Of a stretch of DNA of 64,000 bases, positions 1 through 8,182 are shown in pieces (the first letter of the stretch is position 1; each line of letters opens with the position of its first letter). The DNA comes from Clostridia bacterium (GTDB lineage Bacteria > Bacillota > Clostridia > Oscillospirales > SIG627), in NCBI GenBank assembly GCA_017517325.1, contig JAFWZW010000023.1, forward strand, positions 124,001-188,000. Reading direction: 5' to 3'. The notes beneath the pieces are model-generated. The model had not been told where the DNA came from. It saw only the letters and a list, made by a program, of their open reading frames with translations, and searched no databases. The position numbers and the translations under genes are program-made.

Positions 1-669
1 ATTTCCCGCCTGCCCGGCATTTCGGTAGAGGGGCTGTTCAGTCACTACGCCACTGCCGATTCCTGCAATCAGACTGAGGCTCTGCGCCAGACCCGTGAAT
101 TTGAAAAACTGCTCGATCTCCTTGAAGAAAGAGGAGTGGCGATTCCCATTAAACATATTTGCAACAGTGCAGGCTCTATGAAAATGAAGAATAAATTTGA
201 TATGTGCCGCTTCGGCATTGCCATGTACGGCCTTGCCCCCTCCGACGAGGTAAGCGGCAGGGAATTGGGTATTACCCCTGCTATGGAGGTATTCAGCCAC
301 GTGGTCCATGTAAAGGAAGTACCTGCGGGAACGAAGATCGGCTACAGCCATACCTATACCGCCCCTGAAAAAAGGGTGATCGCCACGGTCTCCATCGGCT
401 ATGCAGACGGCTTCAACCGTTGCCTTTCCGGCGTAGGCTCCGTCCTCATTTCGGGGCGACGTGCACCCATTGTCGGCCGTGTCTGCATGGATCAGATCAT
501 GGTTGACGTAACGGGCATTCCCGATGTCATCCCCGGTGCTCTTGTGACCATTATAGGCTGCGACGGGGAAGAGGAGATCACTGCAGAGGAATTCGGAAGC
601 CTTTGTCACAGCTTTAATTACGAGGTGGTCTGCACTTTTATGCCTCGCGTTTTGCGGGTCTACGAGTAG
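1..669 (+). CDS. alr: Alanine racemase, C-terminal part (cut by window edge)
   Basis: PLP-dependent racemase that makes D-alanine for peptidoglycan. The reading frame is open from base 1, so the gene starts upstream; the first in-frame ATG at 136 is internal. The visible 222 residues carry the end of the alpha/beta barrel (FSHYATAD, then HICNSAG) and the C-terminal beta domain with GYSHTY, SIGYADGF and the catalytic-domain motif CMDQIMVDVT. The PLP lysine lies outside the window. Family assignment is secure. An isolated promoter follows 45 bases after the stop and drives the tRNA genes. Confidence 0.95.
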   Translation: MSRLPGISVEGLFSHYATADSCNQTEALRQTREFEKLLDLLEERGVAIPIKHICNSAGSMKMKNKFDMCRFGIAMYGLAPSDEVSGRELGITPAMEVFSHVVHVKEVPAGTKIGYSHTYTAPEKRVIATVSIGYADGFNRCLSGVGSVLISGRRAPIVGRVCMDQIMVDVTGIPDVIPGALVTIIGCDGEEEITAEEFGSLCHSFNYEVVCTFMPRVLRVYE

Positions 670-713
670 GAAAAATATCCTGCTGTGACGACAATAAAAA
701 TTAACTTTGTCTC

Positions 714-743
714 TTGACAAACGCAAGTTTCTTGTGATATACT
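714..743 (+). promoter_or_regulatory. Promoter of the tRNA-Gly/tRNA-Asp pair
   Basis: TTGACA at 714-719 and TATACT at 738-743 with an 18-base spacer. It stands between the alr stop and the first tRNA. Confidence 0.8.
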
Positions 744-773
744 ACTTGGGCACCGAAAAAGAGGTGTCCATCT

Positions 774-849
774 GCGGATTTAGCTCATTTGGTAGAGCGC
801 GACCTTGCCAAGGTCGAGGTGGCGGGTTCGAGCCCCGTAATCCGCTCCA
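774..849 (+). tRNA. tRNA-Gly (GCC)
   Basis: Full cloverleaf with encoded CCA. The acceptor stem GCGGATT pairs with AATCCGC. The anticodon loop TTGCCAA, held by CGACC/GGTCG, gives anticodon GCC. The T arm has GGTTCGAGCC. It is the first gene of a two-tRNA unit. Confidence 0.97.
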
Positions 850-851
850 TT

Positions 852-928
852 GGCCTGGTAGTTCAGTTGGTTAGAACGCTAGCCTGTCACGCTAGAGGTC
901 AGGGGTTCGAGCCCCCTTCAGGTCGCCA
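852..928 (+). tRNA. tRNA-Asp (GTC)
   Basis: Full cloverleaf with encoded CCA, two bases after tRNA-Gly. The anticodon stem CTAGC/GCTAG closes the loop CTGTCAC, anticodon GTC. The T arm is GGGGTTCGAGCCCC. A terminator follows directly. Confidence 0.97.
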
Positions 929-930
929 AA

Positions 931-958
931 AGCCCTTGCTTGTTGCAAGGGCTTTTTT
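931..958 (+). terminator. Intrinsic terminator after the tRNA pair
   Basis: AGCCCTTGC and GCAAGGGCT pair around loop TTGTT and are followed by six T. It ends the tRNA transcript but lies only 18 bases before the trmO start, so trmO may depend on read-through. Confidence 0.85.
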
Positions 959-975
959 CGTTGAAAGGAGTATCT

Positions 976-1659
976 ATGAGCGAATTGCAGATCGTTGCCC
1001 GTATCCGCACCGATTTTCCAACGAAATTTGCCATTCCCCGTCAAAGCGGGATCTTGGATGAATTGGAAAGCCGCATCGAATTTGAGAAGCCCTTCCAAAA
1101 CCCCGATTATATCAGGGGGATCGAAGAGTTTTCCCACCTTTGGCTGATCTGGTGCTTTTCGGAAAACGAAGGGCACGCCGCCTCTGCCACCGTTCGCCCC
1201 CCAAGACTTGGCGGCAATCGCCGCGTGGGTGTTTTCGCTACCCGTTCTCCCTTTCGCCCCAATCCCATCGGGCTTTCTTCCGTTCGCCTTTTACGGGTGG
1301 AGGATTCCTCAAAAGGAAAGGTTCTGGTGGTAACAGGTGCCGATCTGATGGATGGTACCCCTATTTACGATATTAAGCCTTATCTGCCCTTTTCCGATTC
1401 TCACCCCGAGGCTCGGTTCAGCTTTGCCCGTGAGCACCTTGAGGATGCTCTTTCGGTGCATATCGATCCCCGGATCGCTTCCGTTTTTCCCGTGGAAAAA
1501 TACGCCGCTCTCCTTGAGATCCTGCGGCAGGATCCCCGTCCCTCCTATCAGGAGGATCCGGATCGTATTTACGGCTTTTTCTTTGCGGGCTTTGAGATCC
1601 GCTTTACCGCTTCGGAGGGGAAGCTTACCGTGGTGAGCATTGAGAAAAAAGATCCTTGA
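976..1659 (+). CDS. trmO: tRNA (t6A37) N6-methyltransferase, TrmO/TsaA family
   Basis: Predicted SAM-dependent methylation of t6A37 in threonine tRNAs, giving m6t6A. The 227-aa protein has the family signature: RVGVFATRSPFRPNPIGLS in the middle and DLMDGTPIYDIKPYLPFSD after it (the DGTP-DIKPY block). I chose ATG 976 because GAAAGGAG stands just before it; the longer frame from 940 would overlap the terminator. The neighbours are tRNA genes upstream and a terminator downstream. The assignment rests on the conserved UPF0066/TsaA block and is firm; function is by homology. Confidence 0.92.
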   Translation: MSELQIVARIRTDFPTKFAIPRQSGILDELESRIEFEKPFQNPDYIRGIEEFSHLWLIWCFSENEGHAASATVRPPRLGGNRRVGVFATRSPFRPNPIGLSSVRLLRVEDSSKGKVLVVTGADLMDGTPIYDIKPYLPFSDSHPEARFSFAREHLEDALSVHIDPRIASVFPVEKYAALLEILRQDPRPSYQEDPDRIYGFFFAGFEIRFTASEGKLTVVSIEKKDP

Positions 1660-1685
1660 ATATTATAAAAATTGCCCCAAAATAT

Positions 1686-1722
1686 GCGGTACGTCCTTTC
1701 GATGTGCCGCTCTTTCTTTTTC
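1686..1722 (+). terminator. Terminator after trmO
   Basis: GCGGTACGTC and GATGTGCCGC pair (with G-T wobbles) around CTTTC and are followed by a T-rich tract. Confidence 0.65.
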
Positions 1723-1777
1723 AATAAAACGATATTGATTTTGCGCCAGAAAATAGAAAAAAAGTCGTGAAATGATA

Positions 1778-1805
1778 TTGACAATAACGGCCAAAATGAT
1801 AAAAT
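1778..1805 (+). promoter_or_regulatory. Promoter of the ceramidase-like/DapA-like cassette
   Basis: TTGACA at 1778-1783 and TAAAAT at 1800-1805, spacer 16. It precedes the GGGAGGTGA ribosome site at 1822-1830. Confidence 0.65.
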
Positions 1806-1836
1806 GAAATTGATAAAAAATGGGAGGTGATTTGCC

Positions 1837-2775
1837 CTGATCTCTTGTACGGAATTTATTCCTTCATACAGCGAACTGTTTTCGTTTTTAGATGAAAATT
1901 TCGGTGGTCACACCGAGGTAGAACGTTTTTGGGACTACCTTTTTAAGCCCACCGGTAAAGGGATCCCGCTGATCAATTTCGTAAAGAAAGACGGTCTCCG
2001 CGGTGCCTGGGAGTATTGGAAGGGCACCCTGACGGAAGAGGCGGCAGACGTTACCCGCCATATGAACGAAAAGGAAGGGTGGATCCATAGCACCTGCCAT
2101 TATTGCCCCTCCAAGGGCAGACTTCTGGAATACGAAAAGACCATTGGTCTTAAGCCCTATTACGATTATTGCGGCCATTGCGATTATTACCGCTCCCACC
2201 TCGCGGCTGCAGGGCTTCTTTGGATCCGAAACCACCTTGACGTGGATAAAGCAAGCTGTCGCAGTATCATCTATGACCCCAAAAAGTTTAAGGGGATGAT
2301 CGCCATGTCCGGCGACGTGGAGGTATTGGAGATCTCCTCCAAGGAGCAGGAATATTTCCACCCCGATTTTCATTCCAGCCTGAATATGGGAATGGAATAT
2401 CTGGGCTCCGTTCACGGGGAGGAGGCGCTGGTAGCATATCTTAACCGCTTTACCGATAACGTCTATAAGCCCGTGATCGAGGAAGGGCAAAAGGATCCCC
2501 TTGGTGCCATTGCCAAAAAGATCAAGGAGACTTATGAGCTTGAAAAGTGCCCTGATACTCTGACTTTGGAAACTGACGGCACCACCCTTTCCGTGAAGAT
2601 CGCCTATTGCCCCGCTGTGAAGCACCTTCACAAAACGGGCAGGCAGGTATCCCGCTGGTTTTCCTATTCCACAAGCGTCGTAATGGCGCGGTTGGCTCTG
2701 CGTTGCGGCCTTACCTTTACCATGGAATCCTATGACGAAGCCACCGGCGCGGCGGCTTACCGATTTACAAAATAA
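1837..2775 (+). CDS. Uncharacterised four-cysteine protein, probable CTG start
   Basis: I do not recognise the family with certainty. The frame is open and coding-like well before the first ATG (2062). A near-perfect ribosome site GGAGGTGA at 1823-1830 sits six bases from CTG 1837, the only start candidate at the right distance, giving 312 aa. No signal peptide or membrane segment is seen. Two CxxC pairs (about residues 87-90 and 112-115, motifs CHYC and CGHC) could bind metal. The C-terminal third (YCPAVKHL then a segment ending AAYRFTK) loosely recalls L-2-amino-thiazoline-4-carboxylate hydrolase-like proteins; this is a weak guess. It is the first gene of a tight cassette with a ceramidase-like hydrolase and a DapA-family lyase, which suggests a shared small-molecule pathway. 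Confidence 0.75.
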   Translation: MISCTEFIPSYSELFSFLDENFGGHTEVERFWDYLFKPTGKGIPLINFVKKDGLRGAWEYWKGTLTEEAADVTRHMNEKEGWIHSTCHYCPSKGRLLEYEKTIGLKPYYDYCGHCDYYRSHLAAAGLLWIRNHLDVDKASCRSIIYDPKKFKGMIAMSGDVEVLEISSKEQEYFHPDFHSSLNMGMEYLGSVHGEEALVAYLNRFTDNVYKPVIEEGQKDPLGAIAKKIKETYELEKCPDTLTLETDGTTLSVKIAYCPAVKHLHKTGRQVSRWFSYSTSVVMARLALRCGLTFTMESYDEATGAAAYRFTK

Positions 2776-2793
2776 GAAAAGGAGAGTTTTGTT

Positions 2794-4134
2794 ATGTTGA
2801 AAGCGGGTTTTGCACGTGGAAATATCAACCCTATGATGGGTGCTGATATTTCCGGTTACTACAAAGAAAGAAAAGCAGACGGTATTTTGGATAATCTTGA
2901 GGTCAATGCCCTTGCCCTGGAATGCGGGGAAGAAAAGGTGGTTCTGGTTTGCCTTGATAATTGCGGCATCAAGCAGGATCTGATCTGTGATTTTCACGAT
3001 GCCATCGTAAAGCTTACCGGCATGAAAAAAGATAATATCTATATTGCCGAGACCCACACCCACACCGGCCCCTCCGCCCGTAAGTCCTCCGAGGATCCCC
3101 TGGAGCAGGAGTATATTAAGTTTGCTATCCGTCGCACGGCTGACGCTGTGAAGCTTGCCCTTGATGATCTGAAGCCTGCCAAAATGGGCTGGGGCATCGG
3201 TCAGGCACCCGGTGTTGCCTTCGTTCGCCGCTTCCGTATGAAGGATGGCTCCGTTCGCACCAATCCCGGTGTAAATAACCCCGATATTCTTGAGCCCATC
3301 GGGCAGGTGGACGAGAGAGTCAGCGTTTTGCGCTTCGATCGCGAAGGTGCAGAAACCCTGCTTCTCGTAAACTTTGCCAACCACCCCGACGTGGTAGGCG
3401 GCTGCAAGATCTCTGCCGATTGGCCCGGTCTTCTGCGCCATCAGGTGGAAAAATCTCTGGATGATACCCGTTGCATCTTCTTCAACGGTGCGCAGGGTGA
3501 CGTAAATCACGTGAACGTGCATCCCAAGGGTGGCGATTTCAACGGTATGTTCCGTGATTTTGATGACGTTTCCCGCGGCTATGCCCATTCCAAGCACATT
3601 GCCAACGTAGTTTGCGGCGGTGTTCTGCAGGTATACGAAAAGGTGAAATATATCGACGTAGAGAGCGTGACCGCTCTGCAAAAGACCATTCAGGTGCCCG
3701 CTAATCTCCCCGATCCTGCCGAGCTTCCCGAAGCACACCGCATCAACGATCTTCATAATGCAGGTAAGGATAGCGAGCTTCCCTATGAGGGGATGATGCT
3801 GACCACCGTGGTGGCAAGAGCCGCCCGTATGGTGCGCCTTGAGCACGGTCCTGATCATTTTGAAATGACCCTTTCCGGTGTTCGTGTCGGCCCTGTAGCC
3901 CTTGTGGGTATTCCCGGTGAGCCCTTCAACGGCATCGGCAGAGCCCTTAAGGAAACCGAGGAATACGAACTGGTGATCCCCACATGCTGTACCAACGGCT
4001 ATGAGGGATATTTCCCCATGCAGGATGCCTATGATCAAGGCGGCTACGAAGCAGGTAGCTCCAGCTTCAAGGCAGGAGTAGCAGAGCTGATCATCAGCGA
4101 GGGTAAGGAACTTCTGAATCAAATTAAAGCTTAA
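2794..4134 (+). CDS. Neutral/alkaline ceramidase-like hydrolase (N-terminal-domain type)
   Basis: 446 aa matching the catalytic domain of neutral ceramidases. Visible family blocks are the zinc-ligand motif HTHTGP (residues 88-93), NHPDVVGG (196-203) and NGAQGDVNHVN (231-241). There is no signal peptide, and the C-terminal immunoglobulin-like domain of full secreted ceramidases (600 aa or more) is missing, so it is probably cytoplasmic and its amidase substrate need not be ceramide. Ribosome site AAGGAG precedes ATG 2794. It lies 18 bases after the unknown CTG-start gene and 14 before the DapA-like gene. A paralogue lies at 51056-52345. Confidence 0.85.
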   Translation: MLKAGFARGNINPMMGADISGYYKERKADGILDNLEVNALALECGEEKVVLVCLDNCGIKQDLICDFHDAIVKLTGMKKDNIYIAETHTHTGPSARKSSEDPLEQEYIKFAIRRTADAVKLALDDLKPAKMGWGIGQAPGVAFVRRFRMKDGSVRTNPGVNNPDILEPIGQVDERVSVLRFDREGAETLLLVNFANHPDVVGGCKISADWPGLLRHQVEKSLDDTRCIFFNGAQGDVNHVNVHPKGGDFNGMFRDFDDVSRGYAHSKHIANVVCGGVLQVYEKVKYIDVESVTALQKTIQVPANLPDPAELPEAHRINDLHNAGKDSELPYEGMMLTTVVARAARMVRLEHGPDHFEMTLSGVRVGPVALVGIPGEPFNGIGRALKETEEYELVIPTCCTNGYEGYFPMQDAYDQGGYEAGSSSFKAGVAELIISEGKELLNQIKA

Positions 4135-4148
4135 GCGAGGAAAAGAAA

Positions 4149-5033
4149 ATGGAACTGAAAAAAGGATTTTACACAGCACTGGGAACACCCCTTGACGAAA
4201 AGGGCAATCTGATTCCCGAATCTCTTGAAAAGCATATTGAGCAGCAGATCGAAGCAGGTGCTTCCGGCCTTCTTCTCATGGGCTCTATGGGTATCGAGGC
4301 CTTCGTGACCAACGCCGCCTATGCCGATATCGTAAGAGTCGGCGCCGCTGCCAACAACGGCCGTTTGCCTTTGTTTGTAGGCGCAATGGATTGCTCCATT
4401 GCCAAGGTTATGGAAAAGATCGCCCTCATCGGTGATGCCAAGATCGACGGCGTCGTTCTTACCACCCCCTACTACAGCGGAATGAAGCCTGAGCAGGTGG
4501 TGAACTTCTATACCACCATCGCAGATCGTTCCCCCTATCCCGTATATCTTTACGACCTTGCGGTTGTAACCAAGATCAAGATCACCCGCGGCATCGTGGA
4601 TCAATTGGTGCATCACCCCAACATCCTCGGTATCAAAACTGCCGATTGGGAACTGATCCATTACATTGAAAGAACTTACCCCGCTGACAACTTCCAGTGC
4701 CTGTACAGCGGCCTGGATTCTTTTGATTACGCCAATATGATGGGCATCACCAAGAATCTTGACGGTATGTTTGCCTGCACCCCCAAGAATGGCAGAAAGC
4801 TTTATGACGCCATTTACGCAGGTGACTACACCGCCGCCCGCAAGTATCTGGATAACATTCTTTTGATGCGTGATACCATGGCAAGCCACAGAAGCCTTTT
4901 GGCTACCTTCAGCTATGCAATGGGTCTTTTGGGTTGCCCCGGTAACTACCATCAGGATTACTCTCTGCCCCTTTTGGATTCCGAGAAACAGCAGGCAGAG
5001 GAGGTTATGCGTAAGATCGGCGAGATCGCGTAG
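4149..5033 (+). CDS. Dihydrodipicolinate synthase / N-acetylneuraminate lyase family protein
   Basis: 294-aa class I aldolase of the DapA/NanA superfamily. The Schiff-base lysine is in GIKTADW, the catalytic tyrosine in YLYDL, and the substrate-loop position (usually GTTGE) reads GSMGIEA, so the substrate is probably not that of housekeeping DapA. It is the last gene of the cassette beginning at 1837 and is followed by a strong terminator. Context suggests cleavage of a 2-oxo acid released by the preceding hydrolases; that is inference. The family is firm and the substrate unknown. Confidence 0.88.
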   Translation: MELKKGFYTALGTPLDEKGNLIPESLEKHIEQQIEAGASGLLLMGSMGIEAFVTNAAYADIVRVGAAANNGRLPLFVGAMDCSIAKVMEKIALIGDAKIDGVVLTTPYYSGMKPEQVVNFYTTIADRSPYPVYLYDLAVVTKIKITRGIVDQLVHHPNILGIKTADWELIHYIERTYPADNFQCLYSGLDSFDYANMMGITKNLDGMFACTPKNGRKLYDAIYAGDYTAARKYLDNILLMRDTMASHRSLLATFSYAMGLLGCPGNYHQDYSLPLLDSEKQQAEEVMRKIGEIA

Positions 5034-5046
5034 GCGTAAAACAAAA

Positions 5047-5077
5047 AAGAAGTTGGCATTGCCAACTTCTTTTTTTA
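5047..5077. terminator. Bidirectional terminator between convergent units
   Basis: AGAAGTTGGC and GCCAACTTCT with a 3-base loop, flanked by A6 and T7. It serves the plus-strand cassette and the minus-strand ABC operon, whose last stop codon overlaps the T run. Confidence 0.9.
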
Positions 5078-5626
5078 TTCCAGTTCGATCTCGATCCCGC
5101 CGGTCAGTTCAGCATCGTGGGTGACCGTGATCACCAAGGCGCTTTTTGAAAGCTCTTTGATGGTTTCGATCACCAAAGCACGGTTTTCGGGGTCAAGCTC
5201 TTTTGTAGGCTCATCCCAAAGGTAAACATCACCACCGTAATAGAGAGAGCGCACAATGGCTCCGCGAAGCCGCATTCCCCCCGAAAGCTCTGCGGGGTAT
5301 TGCTTTGCCGCATCCTTTAGACCGAATTTTTCCAGCAAAGCCATCGCTTTTCCTTCGTCACGATGCTTTTTCGCGATCAGCACGTTCTCCTTCAGGGTCA
5401 GAAAGGGGAGGAGACGGTCTTCCTGAAAGACCACGGAGATCACCTCCCCGTTAAGGCATACCTTGCCGCTGTCAGGCTTTTCAAGCCCTGCGATGATGCG
5501 TAGCAAGGTGGTTTTTCCCGCTCCTGATTTTCCGCGGATCAGAAAGAGCCCTTTTGTGGGGAAATCGTAGGAAAAGCCTTTGATCACGGGGACGTTATAA
5601 GCTTTTTTTACGTTCTTAAGCTTCAA
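5075..5626 (-). CDS. ABC importer ATPase (SsuB/TauB/ThiZ-like), short
   Basis: Nucleotide-binding subunit of a type I importer. Walker A GKSGAGKTT, Q loop VVFQEDRL, signature LSGGMRLR, Walker B VYLWDEP and H-loop VTHD are all present. At 183 aa it is clearly shorter than the usual 240-260 residues; the tail after the H-loop is almost gone. The signature has Leu where LSGGMRQR normally has Gln, and the D loop reads KELD. It overlaps the permease gene by 11 bases and is last in the regulator-SBP-permease-ATPase operon. Substrate unknown. Confidence 0.87.
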   Translation of the reverse strand: MKLKNVKKAYNVPVIKGFSYDFPTKGLFLIRGKSGAGKTTLLRIIAGLEKPDSGKVCLNGEVISVVFQEDRLLPFLTLKENVLIAKKHRDEGKAMALLEKFGLKDAAKQYPAELSGGMRLRGAIVRSLYYGGDVYLWDEPTKELDPENRALVIETIKELSKSALVITVTHDAELTGGIEIELE

Positions 5627-6377
5627 CGGAAATACCCCCTCTCTTGCGGGAAAACAGGAAAAAGACCAGCTTTTCCAGCGCCACGCTGATGAGAATAATG
5701 GCCAGAGTCCAGGCGTAAAGATCCACCGTTTCCAAATACATTTTGGAATTGTAGATCATCTGCCCGATAGAGACCTTGGGCAGGGCCAGCACCTCTGCCG
5801 CCACTCCTGCCTTCCAGGCAAGACCCATACCGGCTTTGGCAGAAGAGAATACGAAGGGTAGCACCTGGGGAAGATCTACGCGGATCAGCGTCTTCAGCTT
5901 TCCGAAGCGAAAGACCTTCGCCATTTCGCTCAGCCGACCGTCGCGGCGCTCAAAGCCCAAAAGTGTGTTTTGCCACACGATGGGAAGCACCATCAAAAAA
6001 CTGATAAAACCGGGGATCCCGTCGCGGTGGATCCAAAGCAGGACCACCAAGATAAACGATGCCACGGGCGTTGCGCGAATGACCCCCATCATAGGAGAGA
6101 CCAGCGCCTTGAACAGCGGAATGCGGAAGGCGAGAAAACCCAGCAAAACCCCTGAAAATACCCCTGCAAGATAGCCTGAGGTCACCCGCAGGAGAGAGGT
6201 GCCCATGATCTCGTAGAATTCGGCGGTGCGGATCAAATCACCTAAGCGTTCCAATACCTCAAGTGGGGCAGGTAGCACCAAGGAAAGATCGACTTTTTCG
6301 GCAACAAGGTGCCACAAAAGGACCCAGAAAAGAAGGGCGGCAACGGTTGCCGCCCCTTTTAATGCGATTCGTTTCAT
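5616..6377 (-). CDS. ABC importer permease (SsuC/TauC/ThiX-like)
   Basis: 253-aa inner-membrane permease with about six hydrophobic segments and the cytoplasmic EAA-type loop (GVAAEVLALPKVSIGQMI) that docks on the ATPase. It overlaps the ATPase gene downstream and the binding-protein gene upstream by a few bases, indicating translational coupling. The family moves nitrate, sulfonates, taurine or thiamine precursors; nothing here fixes the substrate. Confidence 0.88.
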   Translation of the reverse strand: MKRIALKGAATVAALLFWVLLWHLVAEKVDLSLVLPAPLEVLERLGDLIRTAEFYEIMGTSLLRVTSGYLAGVFSGVLLGFLAFRIPLFKALVSPMMGVIRATPVASFILVVLLWIHRDGIPGFISFLMVLPIVWQNTLLGFERRDGRLSEMAKVFRFGKLKTLIRVDLPQVLPFVFSSAKAGMGLAWKAGVAAEVLALPKVSIGQMIYNSKMYLETVDLYAWTLAIILISVALEKLVFFLFSRKRGGISVEA

Positions 6378-7438
6378 TTGGTAAAGTAGAAATCGTCGCC
6401 GGGAATAGCGTTGCCTACGGATTGAGGTGCTGCTTCAAACAGTACGTCCAGACATTTTGCAACACCTTTTTTCATTTCGGCACCCTCAAGGAAGGTAATG
6501 TTGCACCCGGGAATGGCCTTCTTTGCCAAGGGGGCTTTGGGAATGATTCCTGCTTCTACCACAAGCTGGGCACCTTTTTCAAGATCACCGTTGACCAGGG
6601 CCTGGCTGGCGTCGTAATCCTTTAAAAAGGCCTCAACCACTGCGGGGTGCTCCTGAATGAATGCTTTTCTGGCAATGAAAACGCCTTGGATCAGGTTGTT
6701 TTCTTTGCCCGCAACCTGATTCCATTCCTCCGTCATATCAAGAGCGGCGCGGTAGGTGGCGTTGGCGGAGAGAAATGCGGAAACCTTGGGCTCGGGAAGC
6801 ATACCGACGGCTTCGGGGTTTGCAGCCAGCTGAGAGGCAACCTCGTCACCGCTGCCAAAGAACTGCAGGGTCACGTCATTGTCGGGATCAATGCCGTTTT
6901 CCTTCAGAACGAAGCGCAGGATATATTCGGGGGTTGAGCCGGGGTTGGGGGCGTAAATGGTTTTGCCCTTCAGGTCCTTTGCGGACTTGATGGTATCGCC
7001 GTTTTCCACGATGTGAAGCACACCCAGAGTGTTGGCGCAAAGCACCTGAACCTGACCTTTGGTCTTGGCGTAAAGGGTGGAGGCAAGGTTGATGGGCACG
7101 GCGGCAATGTCGCAGGTACCGTTTGCAATGGCGGGCACCACCTGATCGGGTGCGGTCACCAGCTCCGCTTCGTAATCTGCCAGATTGCCTTCACCCTCCT
7201 TGTCGTTATGAAGAAGGGAAGCAAGACCCATACCGGTGGGGCCGGTCATCGCCATCAGGCGGACGGTGGTATCGTCAGTCAAAGGCACTTCATCATCGGT
7301 TGCGGTTTCAGTGTCTTCCACCGTAACGGTAGCATTCAGAGGGGGCACGCCTGTAACGGGCTCCGTTTCCGGAAAGTTGCAGGCGCAAAGGGGGAGAAGC
7401 AGCGAAAGAGCCAAGGTAAGAACGAGTAGTTTTTTCAT
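6374..7438 (-). CDS. ABC importer substrate-binding lipoprotein (NMT1/SsuA-like)
   Basis: 354 aa from ATG 7438, chosen because AAGGA lies at the right distance and the N terminus then reads as a lipoprotein signal (MKKLLVLTLALSLLLPLCAC) with lipobox LCAC. The mature part has a short Thr/Asp-rich linker then a periplasmic-binding type 2 fold (the stretch around NGTCDIAAVP and LKGKTIYAPNPGSTPEY). It starts 33 bases after the Crp/Fnr regulator stop and overlaps the permease gene by four bases, so the four genes form one operon. Ligand unknown. Confidence 0.87.
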   Translation of the reverse strand: MKKLLVLTLALSLLLPLCACNFPETEPVTGVPPLNATVTVEDTETATDDEVPLTDDTTVRLMAMTGPTGMGLASLLHNDKEGEGNLADYEAELVTAPDQVVPAIANGTCDIAAVPINLASTLYAKTKGQVQVLCANTLGVLHIVENGDTIKSAKDLKGKTIYAPNPGSTPEYILRFVLKENGIDPDNDVTLQFFGSGDEVASQLAANPEAVGMLPEPKVSAFLSANATYRAALDMTEEWNQVAGKENNLIQGVFIARKAFIQEHPAVVEAFLKDYDASQALVNGDLEKGAQLVVEAGIIPKAPLAKKAIPGCNITFLEGAEMKKGVAKCLDVLFEAAPQSVGNAIPGDDFYFTK

Positions 7439-7471
7439 AATGAATTCCTTCTTTCTATGCATTTGCATTTG

Positions 7472-8134
7472 TTATCGTGCTAAATAAAGCTCCGCTTTTT
7501 CAGGGGAGGGGAGTGTTACTTCTTTTCCGCTTCGGCAGATCAGCCCTTCTTCCTCCAGCTTTTCCAAAGCTCGGTATAAGCTGGCGCGCCCAAGGCTTAA
7601 TTCCTTTGCCAGATCGGAATAGGATCTCACCGAAAGGGAAGTGCCTTCCCCTGCCTTTTGCAAAAGATAACGGATGAGTTTCTTTTCCGCGCTGGGCGCA
7701 GTGAACGAGGCGATCCGCTCCGTGAGAAACCGAATCCGTCCCGTTAGGAATGAAATCAGGTTCTCCCTTGCTTTTTTGTTTTGCCAAAGGGGGTCTAAAT
7801 GCGCTTCCTTCCAGATGAGGACTTCCGCCTTGCTGTCCGCCACCACAAGGGTCTCTGCGCTGTGGTCGGAATAAAGAGAGGAAACGCCGAAAAGGCTTCC
7901 CGCCTCCAATCGGTTCAGGATCGTGCGCCCGTCGCGGGCGGAATAAACCGTTGCCTTCCCTTTCACGACAATGCCGATCCTGCCGCCTTCACTTCCTTTT
8001 AATGGAATGGTCTCGCCCGCCTCAAAGGAAACGGGCACGGCGCGACAGGCTTTGGCAAGAGAAGCAGCCTCTTCCGGGGTACAACCCTGAAACAGAGGAC
8101 ATTTTTGCAAAGCATCCGGAATGTAATGTTCCAC
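7472..8134 (-). CDS. Crp/Fnr-family transcriptional regulator (GTG start)
   Basis: 220 aa from GTG 8134, chosen because GGAGG stands five bases upstream and the frame further up crosses the promoter. An N-terminal cyclic-nucleotide-binding-like beta roll (CPLFQGCTPEE through ETLVVADS) is followed by a C-terminal winged helix (SYSDLAKELSLGRASLYRALEKLEEEG). Three cysteines near the N terminus (CPLFQGC, then KAC) could hold a sensor group, but they do not match the classic FNR spacing. It heads the ABC importer operon and has a palindrome over its own -10 element, so autoregulation is likely. The effector is unknown. Confidence 0.88.
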   Translation of the reverse strand: MEHYIPDALQKCPLFQGCTPEEAASLAKACRAVPVSFEAGETIPLKGSEGGRIGIVVKGKATVYSARDGRTILNRLEAGSLFGVSSLYSDHSAETLVVADSKAEVLIWKEAHLDPLWQNKKARENLISFLTGRIRFLTERIASFTAPSAEKKLIRYLLQKAGEGTSLSVRSYSDLAKELSLGRASLYRALEKLEEEGLICRSGKEVTLPSPEKAELYLAR

Positions 8135-8161
8135 AAGCACCTCCGTTAAAAGTGTCTCGTT

Positions 8162-8182
8162 TGGTACAATTTGATTGTACCA
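8162..8182. promoter_or_regulatory. Palindromic operator over the regulator promoter
   Basis: A perfect inverted repeat, TGGTACAAT-TTG-ATTGTACCA (9-base arms, 3-base centre). It covers the -10 box of the promoter for the Crp/Fnr gene. The size and symmetry fit a homodimeric winged-helix regulator. Confidence 0.75.

Noticed and set aside
789-1061. Short plus-strand frame across the tRNA pair
   Set aside because: It translates two complete tRNA genes and a terminator.
1888-4188. Long minus-strand frame (766 codons) opposite the cassette
   Set aside because: It is the antisense shadow of two well-supported genes, and the encoded protein has no recognisable domain.
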